64,000 bases of DNA from KBS-96 sp963722585 (GCA_963722585.1 CAVRNU010000014.1:172886-236885); one strand, 5' to 3'. Shown: positions 52,848-62,053, counted from the first letter of the stretch. Numbers and translations are program-made. The notes: generated by a model not told the origin, from the sequence alone.

Positions 52848-53900
52848 ATGGCAACACGTGGAAGAATTCGAGCGCTGCCAAGGATAAGTGCGGACAGAGG
52901 GAGCGCGCCAGATCACAAGCTGCGACGCGTCGTTATCGTGGCTATCCCGCCGATTCGCCCTCTGGATGTTATGGGTCCCGCCGAGGTGTTCGGCGATGCC
53001 AATCGATTGCGCGGGGGCAATCCTTCGTACTCGGTGGAAATCGTCTCTGCCGGTGAGGAGAAATTGATTGCGACTCACATCAAGACAGCGATCATTGGAG
53101 ATCAAACGTATCGCGAGTGTCAAGAGCATTTGACAGAGCATTTCGACACAGTGCTCGTCGCGGGCGGCGATGGCGCCCAGTATACACAACTTGAGCGAGC
53201 GTTTCTGGACTGGCTCAGAGAGCAATGCGCGGGCGCGCGGCGCTTCGGTTCGGTTTGTACCGGTTCCCTCGTTTTGGCAAAGGCCGGATTGCTGGATGGA
53301 CGGCGCGCCACTACGCACTGGAATTGGTGTGGCGAACTCGCGCATGACCACCCGTTGGTGATGGTAGATCCCGATCCGATTTATATCAAGGACGGCAACT
53401 GCTATACCTCGGCGGGCGTGACCGCGGGTATTGACCTTTCGCTTGCTCTGGTGGAGGAGGATTTGGGAAGTCCGCTCGCGCTGCAGATCGCGCAGATGAT
53501 GGTTGTGTTCTTGCGGCGCCCAGGCGGCCAAAGCCAGTTCAGCGCCACGCTGGCCGCTCAATCGAGCGAGAGTCCGGTTCTGAACGATCTGCTGGCCTGG
53601 TTGGCGGATAACATAAGGCGAGATCTATCGATCGCCACACTCGCCCGGCGCGCGGCCATGAGTCCGCGCAATTTTGCCCGCCTGTTCACGCAAGTGATGG
53701 GCAAGACTCCTGGAAAGCATATCGAGGACCTCCGTGTTGAGGCGGCGCGTCGCAAACTGGAATCGAGATCGTCGAGCCTGGAGGAAGTGGCGAAAGCGAG
53801 CGGCTTCCGCAGCGCGGAGGTATTGCGCCGCGTGTTTCATCGGCGTTTGGGAATTACACCGGGGCAGTACCGGAGGTCGTTTGGAGCGGCGAGGAGGTGA
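52848..53900 (+). CDS. GlxA-family transcriptional regulator (DJ-1/PfpI domain plus AraC helix-turn-helix)
   Basis: About 350 residues from ATG 52848; ATG 52791 and ATG 52821 are possible but their residues are not family-like. N-terminal class I glutaminase-like domain (about 25-205): RRVVIVAIPPIRPLDVMGPAEVFG, DTVLVAGGDG, FGSVCTGSLVLAKAGLLDGR with the Cys of the elbow, and THWNW. C-terminal AraC-type DNA-binding domain (about 240-345): DLSIATLARRAAMSPRNFARLF, and GFRSAEVLRRVFHRRLGITPGQYRR. Senses an unknown small molecule. No target gene is obvious; the protease gene follows in the same direction after 360 bp. Confidence 0.93.
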   Translation: MATRGRIRALPRISADRGSAPDHKLRRVVIVAIPPIRPLDVMGPAEVFGDANRLRGGNPSYSVEIVSAGEEKLIATHIKTAIIGDQTYRECQEHLTEHFDTVLVAGGDGAQYTQLERAFLDWLREQCAGARRFGSVCTGSLVLAKAGLLDGRRATTHWNWCGELAHDHPLVMVDPDPIYIKDGNCYTSAGVTAGIDLSLALVEEDLGSPLALQIAQMMVVFLRRPGGQSQFSATLAAQSSESPVLNDLLAWLADNIRRDLSIATLARRAAMSPRNFARLFTQVMGKTPGKHIEDLRVEAARRKLESRSSSLEEVAKASGFRSAEVLRRVFHRRLGITPGQYRRSFGAARR

Positions 53901-54262
53901 AAGAGGATCGGCTAACTGTCTGGCGAGCGTTCGATAGCCGCTCACGCTAACATAGGATCAATTCTCTTGACAGACTGTCTTTGAAGGACGCCTGGCAATC
54001 GGCAGCCTTACATATTCCGTGCTACCGCAGGAGTTTCGCAGTTCTGAGGACGCGCTTACCAGCTCATTTGCGGCTCATCCGTTGATGCGTGGGCCTTTAG
54101 GTTTCGATGCACGTGGTTCTTGGGAAATTGCGCTATCCGAAAATTTGTCTGTATAGATTTGTCAAGCTGACGATTGTAAACAAACTAGCAACCCGCATGA
54201 TGGTTAATTCGTCACTTGGCTCGAATACCTTTCTTGAAACAAGTGGATCGGAGGCACGCGCT
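53901..54262. other. Intergenic region upstream of the S53 protease gene
   Basis: About 360 bp. The best promoter candidate is TTGCGC (54128-54133), an 18-bp gap and TATAGA (54152-54157), about 105 bp before the start codon. A TTGACA at 53967 has no partner -10. No coding frame recognised. Confidence 0.35.
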
Positions 54263-56494
54263 ATGAAGCGGCGCCAGCGCTTTCTGGGCAATAGGATTTT
54301 GATTGGGCTGACGAGCTTCGCAATCGTCGTGGTATCGCAACGGACCCTCGATAGCGAACCGAAGCCGCAGGCGGTCGCAAACCGGCTCAAAGGAGCGATC
54401 AGCGACAGTCGACGTGTAGAAATGAAAGACAATCAGTCTCCACTGGCACATGCCGAAGACGATGCTGGAGAGGTTAGCGGGTCGCTCCCCATGCAGATGA
54501 TGCTCGCGTTAAAGATGACGGACGCGCAGCAGGTGGCTCTCAATCAACTCCTGGCAGAGCAACAAACGCGGCCTTCGAGTAATTACCACAAGTGGCTTAC
54601 GCCGGAAGAGTATGCCGATAACTTTGGCGTAAGTCAGGAAGACGCGCAGAAGATACAAGCATGGCTGGAAGGCGAAGGCTTCACCTCGGTGCAGGTCGCC
54701 AAGAGCCGGGCGCGGGTTTACTTTAACGGCACGGCAGCACAGGTGAAGGCAGCTTTTCAAACACCGATTCACTACTACCGTAAGGACGGCGTAACACACT
54801 ATGCCAATGTCTCGGCGCCATTTGTGCCAAGCGAGCTTAACGGAATGGTGACTTCAATCCGCGGTTTGAACGATTTTCATCCCAAGCCACGAGTGTTGAG
54901 CAGAAAAGTGGTGGCTCCGCATTTTACCTCGAGCATTTCAGGCGACCACTACATGGCGCCGGGGGATTTCGCCACTATTTACGATGTACAGGCGCTGTAT
55001 AACGCCGGCATCGACGGCACAGGGCAGAAAATTATCATCCCGGGTCAGACGGACATTGCCCTCTCCGATATCGAGGCCTTCCGGGCTGCTTCAGGACTCG
55101 CGGCGAACGATCCGCAAATCGTGCTTTACGGCACCGATCCCGGAGTCAGCAACAGCGATTTGTCAGAGGCGGATCTCGATATCGAATGGGCCGGAGCGGT
55201 TGCCCGTAACGCCACAATTATTTATGTCAATTCGACCGACGCCTTTACTTCGGCGATCTATGCTATCGACAATAATCTCGCGCCGGTTCTGAGTATCACT
55301 TACGGCGCCTGCGAGGCGAGCATAAGCGCCTCGGAGATTAACACGTGGACGACCGCATTTCAGCAAGCGAATTCCCAAGGAATGACTGTGCTCGCCGCCT
55401 CTGGCGATTTTGGCGCCGCCGATTGCGACGAGCCCGCTAATCCCAACACGATTGTCACGTCCGCGACGCAGGGCTTGGCCATTGACGCCCCCGGCTCTAT
55501 ACCCTTTGTTACGGCGGTGGGGGGCACCGAATTTAGCGAGGGAAACGGAACGTACTGGAGCTCGACGAACAACAGTAACGGCGGATCTGCACTCTCGTAC
55601 ATCCCCGAGACGGCATGGAATGACACCAACACCACCAACGGCATTGCCGCTACAGGAGGCGGGGTCAGCATCTTGTTCACAAAGCCTGCCTGGCAGACCG
55701 GAGAAAACGTGCCCAACGACGGGTTCCGCGATACCCCAGATGTTTCTCTCGCCGCGTCGCCTAACCACGACGGCTATCTCATCTGTTCCGGCGGAAACTG
55801 CGTCAACGGTTTCCGGTATACCGATAATACGCTGAACGTGGTCGGCGGAACATCGGTCGATGCCCCAACTTTTGGGGGGATTATCGCGCTGCTGAATCAG
55901 TATTCGGGCACCATTCAGGGCAATATCAATCTGATTTTGTATCCCTTGGCGGCGGCCACAACGAATGTGTTTCACAACGTTACTACAGGCAATAACATGG
56001 TGCCGTGCACAGAGGGGTCGACAGACTGCCCCGCGGGCGGAACCATCGGCTATTCGGCGGGTCCTGGCTACAACCAAGTCACGGGGTGGGGATCGGTTGA
56101 CGCTACGAACCTGGTTCACGAATGGTCCAGCGTGTCCGCCAACACGGGCAACACAATTACTCCAGACTTCGCCTTGATACTGTCGTCGACCAGTCTTACG
56201 GTGACCCGAGGCTCCTCGGCCGCGACCACAGCGTCCATCTCGCCGCTGAATGCGTTCTACGGCACGGTGGCTTTTACCTGCCAGGTTTCTAGCTCTTTGA
56301 GTAACACGACGTGCACAGCCACCGGCAGTGTTGTCGGTCAGGGAAACACGATCGTGTCGGTTGCCGCCGCTGCGCAATCGGGCCTTCTCGGATTTCCTGG
56401 GTTCAGAGGAAATATACCCTATGGAACTTGGGCGATGGCTTTTGCGGCCCTCCTTCTGGCGGCCTATTTAGGTTCGTCGAAGAAGAACCCTTAG
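54263..56494 (+). CDS. Pro-kumamolisin / sedolisin (S53) serine-carboxyl protease
   Basis: 743 residues from ATG 54263, which has GGAGG 8 bp upstream; longer frames to 54107 lack that. Signal peptide or anchor (ILIGLTSFAIVVVSQ), prodomain about 70-260 (LNQLLAEQQTRPSSNYHKWL, TPEEYADNFGVS), then the subtilisin-like catalytic domain: SEADLDIEWAGAVA (Glu and Asp), and the nucleophile Ser in GGTSVDAPTFGG. A calcium-site-like end GYNQVTGWGSVDATN follows, and an Ig-like tail. Active at acid pH outside the cell in the known family, suiting an acidobacterium. It stops early: the usual Arg-rich, membrane and Gly/Ser tail is in another frame just downstream (see 56472). Confidence 0.93.
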   Translation: MKRRQRFLGNRILIGLTSFAIVVVSQRTLDSEPKPQAVANRLKGAISDSRRVEMKDNQSPLAHAEDDAGEVSGSLPMQMMLALKMTDAQQVALNQLLAEQQTRPSSNYHKWLTPEEYADNFGVSQEDAQKIQAWLEGEGFTSVQVAKSRARVYFNGTAAQVKAAFQTPIHYYRKDGVTHYANVSAPFVPSELNGMVTSIRGLNDFHPKPRVLSRKVVAPHFTSSISGDHYMAPGDFATIYDVQALYNAGIDGTGQKIIIPGQTDIALSDIEAFRAASGLAANDPQIVLYGTDPGVSNSDLSEADLDIEWAGAVARNATIIYVNSTDAFTSAIYAIDNNLAPVLSITYGACEASISASEINTWTTAFQQANSQGMTVLAASGDFGAADCDEPANPNTIVTSATQGLAIDAPGSIPFVTAVGGTEFSEGNGTYWSSTNNSNGGSALSYIPETAWNDTNTTNGIAATGGGVSILFTKPAWQTGENVPNDGFRDTPDVSLAASPNHDGYLICSGGNCVNGFRYTDNTLNVVGGTSVDAPTFGGIIALLNQYSGTIQGNINLILYPLAAATTNVFHNVTTGNNMVPCTEGSTDCPAGGTIGYSAGPGYNQVTGWGSVDATNLVHEWSSVSANTGNTITPDFALILSSTSLTVTRGSSAATTASISPLNAFYGTVAFTCQVSSSLSNTTCTATGSVVGQGNTIVSVAAAAQSGLLGFPGFRGNIPYGTWAMAFAALLLAAYLGSSKKNP

Positions 56495-56669
56495 CGGCTT
56501 GGGCCGGATGGGCTTGGCCGGCGCTCTGGCGCTGGGCGCGATAGTCCTCGTGGGATGCGGTAACGGAAGTAGTTCTTCCACGCCGAGCGAGCAATCCGGA
56601 ACCCTTACCGTAGTTGCCACGAGTGGCTCCATTCAACATACGAGCACGATTCCGGTCACCGTCGACTAA
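56472..56669 (+). pseudogene. Out-of-frame C-terminal tail of the S53 protease
   Basis: One base out of frame with the protease, codons from 56472 read VRRRRTLSGLGRMGLAGALA, then LGAIVLVGCGNGSSSS and a short Ig-like stretch ending TSTIPVTVD. Similar tails (Arg run, membrane segment, GCG, Ser run, beta strands) end other acidobacterial secreted proteins. In the protease frame this region reads GSSKKNP and stops. One extra base near 56465-56472 would join them. Alone it could start at ATG 56508 as a 53-residue lipoprotein-like peptide. Confidence 0.65.
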
Positions 56670-56717
56670 GACGGCTGCGACCGGGAAGAACCCCGAACCG
56701 CGCGATAAGGTATGGGC

Positions 56718-57917
56718 ATGGGCCTCAAAACGGCTGCATGCGTTATCGTTGGTCTGTTTTGCGCGGCGGCTATTCCGTCCTTAGCTCAATCCAGTCCCGG
56801 CCGGCAACAGCAAATTGAAGAACATCTGACTCAGGCACGGGAGTTTCTAAAAAGCCGGCAGCCGGATCTAGCCGCGCGCGAGTACAACGCTGTCCTGGCG
56901 CTCGATCCGGACAATGTAGACGCGCACGGCAACCTCGGAGTGCTGCTGTTCTTTGAGGGCGATTATGCGAAAGCCGCTCCGCAGCTTCGTTCCGCGCTAA
57001 AACTTCAGTCAGGACTCACGAAAATTCAAGCGCTGCTTGGTATGTGTGAAAAACGGATTGGCGAAATAACGGGGGCGAAGACCGATCTCGAGAGCTCGTT
57101 TCCAAAATTGGACGAAGAAAAGCTTCGCGTCGAGACCGGATTGGAGCTGATCGAGATCTACTACGAAACGGAAGATTTGGACAAGGCCGCGGGCATAGCT
57201 GGAATGCTTCGGCAATTGAAGCCGGCCGATCCGGAAGTCCTTTACACGGCGCATCGAGTTTACTCCGACCTTGCCGACGAGACCATGCTGAGCCTCGCCA
57301 TGGTTGCGCCTGAATCCGCGCGGATGCACCAGCTCGCGGCGCATGAATTGGCGCGGCAGGGAAACACCGAAGGGGCGATCGCACAGTATCGCAAAGCCCT
57401 AAGGATTGAGCCGCGGCTTCCTGGCGCGCATTTCGAACTCGCGGAAATGCTGGCCATCTCGACGTCTCCCTCCGAGCAGCAGGAGGCCGTGAAGGAGTAC
57501 GAAGCCGCCCTGGCTAACAACCCAACCGATGAAAAGTCCGAACGCAGATTGGGCGAGATCGCGTTTCGCGAATCGGACATGAAGGGCGCGTTCGCTCACT
57601 TTTCGCGGGCTTTGCAATTACAACCGAACGACGCCGATGCCGACCTTGGTCTTGCAAAGACGTTGATGGCGATGAACCAGCCGGACAAAGCAAAACCGCT
57701 TCTGGAGGACGCCGCCCGGCTCGATCCGACGAATGCCGCCACCCGATACCATCTGGCCACGGTGTATCGGGGTTTGGGGCGCACGGCCGATGCCCGGCGC
57801 GAGATGGCGGAATTCCAAAAGCTCAAAGAGCTGAAAGCGCGGCTGAAGGAGAGCTACCGCGAAATGCGTCTTCAGCCGGCAAAGCAAGAGCAGCCCGATC
57901 CGGGTGTGCCTAAATAG
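56718..57917 (+). CDS. Secreted TPR-repeat protein
   Basis: About 399 residues from ATG 56718, which has AAGG 7 bp upstream; ATG 56712 is too close to that site. Signal peptide (AACVIVGLFCAAAIPSLAQ) then tetratricopeptide repeats: FLKSRQPDLAAREYNAVLAL, PDNVDAHGNLGVLLFFEGDY, KAAPQLRSALKL, EGAIAQYRKALRIEPRLPGA, AVKEYEAALANNPTDEKS, GAFAHFSRALQLQPNDAD and AKPLLEDAARLDPTNAAT. The final part is charged (LKELKARLKESYREMRLQ). A protein-protein scaffold in the periplasm. It follows the S53 protease tail by about 50 bp. Confidence 0.9.
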   Translation: MGLKTAACVIVGLFCAAAIPSLAQSSPGRQQQIEEHLTQAREFLKSRQPDLAAREYNAVLALDPDNVDAHGNLGVLLFFEGDYAKAAPQLRSALKLQSGLTKIQALLGMCEKRIGEITGAKTDLESSFPKLDEEKLRVETGLELIEIYYETEDLDKAAGIAGMLRQLKPADPEVLYTAHRVYSDLADETMLSLAMVAPESARMHQLAAHELARQGNTEGAIAQYRKALRIEPRLPGAHFELAEMLAISTSPSEQQEAVKEYEAALANNPTDEKSERRLGEIAFRESDMKGAFAHFSRALQLQPNDADADLGLAKTLMAMNQPDKAKPLLEDAARLDPTNAATRYHLATVYRGLGRTADARREMAEFQKLKELKARLKESYREMRLQPAKQEQPDPGVPK

Positions 57918-58010
57918 GGAGCGTTGAGCGCTCGGCGAACAGCAGCCAGCCAAATGGGCATAGCTGAAATACCAGCGGGCTTTAGTCCATGCCGGACGCG
58001 TCGCAGGCCG

Positions 58011-59291
58011 CTACCAGAAATAAGCGGCAACTACCGTCGGCGGCCCACTCACGCCGGAGAGCACTCTGGTAGAGAGGACCACTTGGATGTTCTTTCGAGA
58101 CCAATTGCTCGGAGCGTGCGCAAGCGCTTGCTCGAAGTAATTGGGCTCAGTAACAAACTCGACCGCCGCTTCGGTACCGTACTGCGCGATGCCACCTAGA
58201 ATAACGATCGTTTGTTCGGTAGTTCGATTTACAACGCGAGTTACCAAGGCGTAGTCGTTATGAATCTCCTTTCCAGGCGGCCATGCGTCCACGAGTCCCC
58301 AATTGGTTGAGAGAGGCCGTTGCCGGTCGCGGATGAGCTGCGAGTGCGTCTGCTCGTCGGTATCGAAATAGAAACGGAGTTCGCCCGCAAAGCTCAGCGT
58401 CCAATCGTTATCGAACGCGCCAATCAGAATGGCTGGCCGACCGCGCAAATCGGAGAGAGAGACAAATCTCTCACCGCGCAAGTCCAACTGCTTGCGTTTC
58501 CGAATAAAGAGGTTCGCCAGCCGCGAGAAGGCTTGCGCGTCGGCCAGTGCGACCGATTTATCCCACATTGGTACGATTTCCTTCAGGGGCACGGAATTAA
58601 TCTCGGGTGATAGTTGATGGCTATCTTGTCCGGTTGCGAACCAGTTATTTAGGGCACGCGCCGTATTGGGATAGAACGTGTAAAACTGCGGCTGGCCCAT
58701 GCACACGAGCAATGTCTTGCCGCCCATCACCGGCGCCCAAAAGCGGTCAAGTGATGAAGGCCGGAAGAGCAGCCATAGGCACATTGCCAAAACAGCGGGC
58801 ACGGCCAGGGAACCCCCTATTATCGCGAACCAATTACGGTGCTTCGCAGGCTGCTTGGATGGATCCGTAGCGAGCGCCAGCACAACTTGCGCCGGCTTCA
58901 GCCCCTCTGGCGCGACGTAATGAGCCTCAGGCACATACGATCCGGGCGGCAGGCTAAATCGAAGTTCGCCGTCCCCCGCCTCCAGATAATACTGCGCCAG
59001 CCGCTTTCGGACCTCGCCGGCCGTGCCTCGCACGATAGGATCCTGATTGGTATCGTAGTGAGGCTCCCGATCGAAAACATCGACGCCTAGCGTGCGCTCT
59101 TTCAAGCAATCGAAGCGGCCATCCGCGGCGGCTTCGACGATATGCCGAAGAAAACGGCTACACTTCTTGCTCGCGCGAAACTGGTGACTCTCGAGAATCC
59201 TGTCGAGTTCGGCTAAGGCTTCACTCCTCGATAGGCCGGACCAACTGCCGGCGCCTACACTCGCACCCGGAGTGTTATCCACGGACCCCAT
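58011..59291 (-). CDS. Membrane-anchored regulator-like protein with an N-terminal Acidobacteria-type domain
   Basis: 426 residues. The N-terminal 130 residues (SEALAELDRILESHQFRASK, SRFLRHIVEAAADGR, LKERTLGVDVFDREPHYDT, DPIVRGTAGEVRKRLAQYY) form a domain I associate with Acidobacteria and with winged-helix-like or transcription-factor-like predictions; residues FSLPPGSYVPE end it. A membrane segment follows at about 152-172 (WFAIIGGSLAVPAVLAMCLWLLF). The outside part (LLVCMGQPQFYTFYPNTARA, DLRGRPAILIGAFDNDWTLSF, QTIVILGGIAQYGTEAAVEFV) looks like a substrate-binding fold. So a signal outside could control DNA or protein binding inside. DNA binding is not proven. Confidence 0.75.
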   Translation of the reverse strand: MGSVDNTPGASVGAGSWSGLSRSEALAELDRILESHQFRASKKCSRFLRHIVEAAADGRFDCLKERTLGVDVFDREPHYDTNQDPIVRGTAGEVRKRLAQYYLEAGDGELRFSLPPGSYVPEAHYVAPEGLKPAQVVLALATDPSKQPAKHRNWFAIIGGSLAVPAVLAMCLWLLFRPSSLDRFWAPVMGGKTLLVCMGQPQFYTFYPNTARALNNWFATGQDSHQLSPEINSVPLKEIVPMWDKSVALADAQAFSRLANLFIRKRKQLDLRGERFVSLSDLRGRPAILIGAFDNDWTLSFAGELRFYFDTDEQTHSQLIRDRQRPLSTNWGLVDAWPPGKEIHNDYALVTRVVNRTTEQTIVILGGIAQYGTEAAVEFVTEPNYFEQALAHAPSNWSRKNIQVVLSTRVLSGVSGPPTVVAAYFW

Positions 59292-59377
59292 TGATCCGTC
59301 ATGTTATCACGGGCTGACCGAACGAGCGCGAGCGTACAGCACTCGGGCACGGCACGCTCACGACACTATATTTCCTG

Positions 59378-60475
59378 CTAATTCCGCGGTATCTCAGACA
59401 ATCGAATGCGCAGGTACTTGATGCGTTTGCGATTCCAGGTGTAAGTCAGATGTAAATCGCCGTTGTTTCCCTGAATCAGCGCTGGATACGAGTATTCGCC
59501 TGCACTGTCTTCGAGAGTTTTAAACATTCGAAAATGCTCGCCGTCTCCGCTCACCGCTAAATTCAGCGGCGTTCGGCCTGTCGTCGTGTTGTTATAAACC
59601 AGAACTACGCGGCCGTCGGCGAGAGAAACCGCGTCAATACCAGAGTTGGGATTGGGCACGTCGATTGGCCGTGCCGGCGTCCAAGTGATGCCTGCGTCGT
59701 CCGAATCGGAGATGCAGATCCTGGCAATCTGGCCCGTCGATCTGGCGTAGAATCGCAATTTCCCGCCAGGCAGTAAGACGACGGAAGGCTGAATGATGCC
59801 GTATGTCTGACTCGAGGCAAATGAATCGGGATTGGCGGGCGTGAGGCTCACGATGGGCAAAACTGGCGTGGGCCTCGGAACGGTGATGGGTCCAGTCCTT
59901 TTCCACGTTCGCCCGTTATCGGTGCTCCGCTCAATCCAGCAGGCCCACGAATGATAGGACTCGACCGAACTTCCGCTGACAACCGTTCCGTCTCCTAAGA
60001 CCAGCGGTTTCGCCCGGATAGGGCCATAGATGCCGGCAGGAAGATGTTCGACAGGCGACCATGTTTTGCCATCGTCATCGCTCGAGCGGCGGCCCGCTGT
60101 CCAACTGGTTGGATGGGGACCGAACTTGTAATACAGCCACAGGCGGCCATCGCGAGAATAGAAAAAAACAGGATTATACGTCGCGATATCGGGTTCGCGC
60201 GCCAATACCTCGGGATTCGACCAAACGCCCTCGCTCTTTTTCGAAGCCCAGATCGCAACATCGGGTTTGCCCTCGGCGGTACCGCCAAACCATGCGGCGA
60301 GCAAATCGCCGTTACGCAGCTCGACAATTGTTGAAGCGTGAGCCGAGGCGAATGGCGCTTCGGTGAAGATGAATTCAGACTCCGGCTGCGCGTAGAGCAA
60401 GATGCAAAAGGCGACGGCTGTTGCGGAAAATCTTAGAATATTTCGCGTTTGCAGCGCCAAGTCAGAGGCTAGCAT
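59378..60475 (-). CDS. Sialidase-like (BNR-repeat) exported glycosidase
   Basis: 365 residues. Signal segment (ATAVAFCILLYAQ), then a six-bladed propeller with Asp-box repeats: SSDDDGKTWSP, STDNGRTWKR, SDSDDAGITWTPA. Early parts (STIVELRNGDLLAAWFGG, DVAIWASKKSEGVW) match the exo-alpha-sialidase group of secreted proteins common in Acidobacteria and Planctomycetes. Whether it cleaves sialic acid is doubtful; relatives include enzymes on other sugars. Divergent from folD, sharing a 36-bp upstream region. Confidence 0.87.
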   Translation of the reverse strand: MLASDLALQTRNILRFSATAVAFCILLYAQPESEFIFTEAPFASAHASTIVELRNGDLLAAWFGGTAEGKPDVAIWASKKSEGVWSNPEVLAREPDIATYNPVFFYSRDGRLWLYYKFGPHPTSWTAGRRSSDDDGKTWSPVEHLPAGIYGPIRAKPLVLGDGTVVSGSSVESYHSWACWIERSTDNGRTWKRTGPITVPRPTPVLPIVSLTPANPDSFASSQTYGIIQPSVVLLPGGKLRFYARSTGQIARICISDSDDAGITWTPARPIDVPNPNSGIDAVSLADGRVVLVYNNTTTGRTPLNLAVSGDGEHFRMFKTLEDSAGEYSYPALIQGNNGDLHLTYTWNRKRIKYLRIRLSEIPRN

Positions 60476-60499
60476 TCTGGCTAAGAGACGGTGTCACAG

Positions 60500-60505
60500 T
60501 ATCCT
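60500..60505 (+). promoter_or_regulatory. TATCCT hexamer 6 nt before the folD start
   Basis: A -10-like hexamer 6 nt before ATG 60512; the gap is CTTTTT with no ribosome site. Fits a leaderless transcript. Confidence 0.35.
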
Positions 60506-60511
60506 CTTTTT

Positions 60512-61426
60512 ATGAGCGCCCTCGTTTTGGACGGCCGCCGGATTGGGGAGCAAATTCGAGCGGAACTTCGGCCCCGGATCGCCGCGCTAACTGCGAAACA
60601 ACGCCCTCCGGGACTGGCCGCGGTATTGGTTGGGGACAATCCTGCGTCGCATATCTACGTCCGCAGCAAGTTAAAGGCTTGCGAAGAACTTGGAATCCGC
60701 AGTTTTCACTACACGCCTCCAGCAGCGACTACGACTGAAGAGCTACTCTCGTTGGTGCGGGACCTGAACGAAAACCCCGAAGTGGATGGCATCCTCGTTC
60801 AGATGCCGCTGCCCAAGCAAATCGATTCGGAGCAAATTCTTCTAGCGGTAGAACCCGGGAAAGACGCAGATGGATTTCACCCGTTCAACATGGGCAGCCT
60901 GGTCGCCAACCGGCCCGGGCCGAGGGCTTGCACGCCCGCGGGGATCATGCAGCTGCTCGAGCGTTACGAAATACCGATCGCCGGGAAGAAAGCAGTTATT
61001 GTGGGGCGCAGCGAGATTGTCGGGAAGCCGATGGCGCTCTTTCTGCTGCATGCCAATGCCACAATTACGATTTGTCATTCGAAGACGCAAGATTTAGTGG
61101 GCGAGTGCCGGCGCGCAGAGATCCTGGTGGCGGCGATGGGAAGACCGGCTTTGATCACTGCGAACTTCATCAAGCCCGGCGCGGTGGTGGTGGATGTGGG
61201 AACGAACCGGCTCACCGATGCTTCAGAAGTGGAGCGCTTATTCAAAGATGACGAAAAGAGGATGGCTGCGTTCGCCCGGACCGGTAGCACGCTTGTGGGG
61301 GACGTTGACCCGAGAGCGACGGAATGTGCGGGAGCCTATACGCCCGTGCCCGGCGGCGTAGGCCCCCTGACAATTGCCATGCTCATGTCCAATACTGTCG
61401 CCCTCGCCGAGCAGCATCTCCAGTAG
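60512..61426 (+). CDS. folD: Bifunctional methylenetetrahydrofolate dehydrogenase / methenyltetrahydrofolate cyclohydrolase
   Basis: 304 residues from ATG 60512; the frame goes back to GTG 60491 without family similarity. FolD converts 5,10-methylene-THF to 10-formyl-THF. Motifs: AAVLVGDNPASHIYVRSKLKA with the catalytic Lys, GILVQMPLPKQID, PGKDADGFHPFNMG, VIVGRSEIVGKP, ATITICHSKT and the end signature PVPGGVGPLTIAMLMSNT. First gene of an operon with coaE (15 bp gap) and an S1C protease (overlap). Three unrelated functions, co-transcribed. Divergent from the sialidase gene. Confidence 0.97.
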   Translation: MSALVLDGRRIGEQIRAELRPRIAALTAKQRPPGLAAVLVGDNPASHIYVRSKLKACEELGIRSFHYTPPAATTTEELLSLVRDLNENPEVDGILVQMPLPKQIDSEQILLAVEPGKDADGFHPFNMGSLVANRPGPRACTPAGIMQLLERYEIPIAGKKAVIVGRSEIVGKPMALFLLHANATITICHSKTQDLVGECRRAEILVAAMGRPALITANFIKPGAVVVDVGTNRLTDASEVERLFKDDEKRMAAFARTGSTLVGDVDPRATECAGAYTPVPGGVGPLTIAMLMSNTVALAEQHLQ

Positions 61427-61441
61427 CTCCTCACAAGACTC

Positions 61442-62053
61442 ATGCTGCGTGTCGGACTGACGGGGGGGTATGCAACGGGAAAGAGCTTCGTAGCTGCCGA
61501 ATTCGAACGGCTCGGCGGCAAGCTGATATACGCCGACAGGCTGGGCCACGAGGTGCTGCTGCCTACGGGCGAAGGGCACGCTCCGGCCGTGGCGCTATTC
61601 GGGCACGAGATACTTGGGCAGGATGGCGAGATCGATCGAAAAAAGTTGGGCGAAATTGTATTCGCGAGGCCCGATCTTCTCAAGAAGTTGACAGAAATAG
61701 TTCATCCAGCGGTGTACCGGCTCGAGGCGCAGCTTATCTCCGCCTATAGCCGCGAGAATGCTCGTGCCATCATCGTTACGGAAGCCGCTATTCTGATAGA
61801 GACCGGCAGATATAGAACGTTCGATCGCCTGGTAGTGACGGTTTGTTCCGAGAAGACTCAAATCGACCGCGGCATGAAGCGAGATCATCTCACCAGGGAA
61901 GAAATTGCTGAGAGACTCAAGCAGCAGATGCCCGCCATCGAAAAACCGAAATTCGCCCACTACGTCGTGAACACCGATCACCCGAAAGCGGAAACGGCGG
62001 CACACGTAAAAGACATTTTCGAGGAACTTAAGATCCTGGCCGCCAAGACATGA
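61442..62053 (+). CDS. coaE: Dephospho-CoA kinase
   Basis: 203 residues, typical length. Last step of coenzyme A synthesis: phosphorylates the 3'-OH of dephospho-CoA. P-loop GLTGGYATGKSFVA at residues 5-18 (usually GGIGSGKS; here Tyr and Ala-Thr), then LIYADRLGHEVL (Asp-x-x-x-His-x-L), VHPAVYRLE and the lid region RDHLTREEIAERL. The final VNTDHPKAE is also typical. Sits 15 bp after folD and its stop overlaps the next start (ATGA). Confidence 0.96.
   Translation: MLRVGLTGGYATGKSFVAAEFERLGGKLIYADRLGHEVLLPTGEGHAPAVALFGHEILGQDGEIDRKKLGEIVFARPDLLKKLTEIVHPAVYRLEAQLISAYSRENARAIIVTEAAILIETGRYRTFDRLVVTVCSEKTQIDRGMKRDHLTREEIAERLKQQMPAIEKPKFAHYVVNTDHPKAETAAHVKDIFEELKILAAKT

Noticed and set aside
53967..53972. 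TTGACA as a promoter -35
   Set aside because: No -10-like hexamer at 16-18 bp downstream.
55163..56377. 404-codon minus-strand frame opposite the S53 protease
   Set aside because: Shadow of the protease; Arg/Gly-rich, no motifs, no ribosome site.
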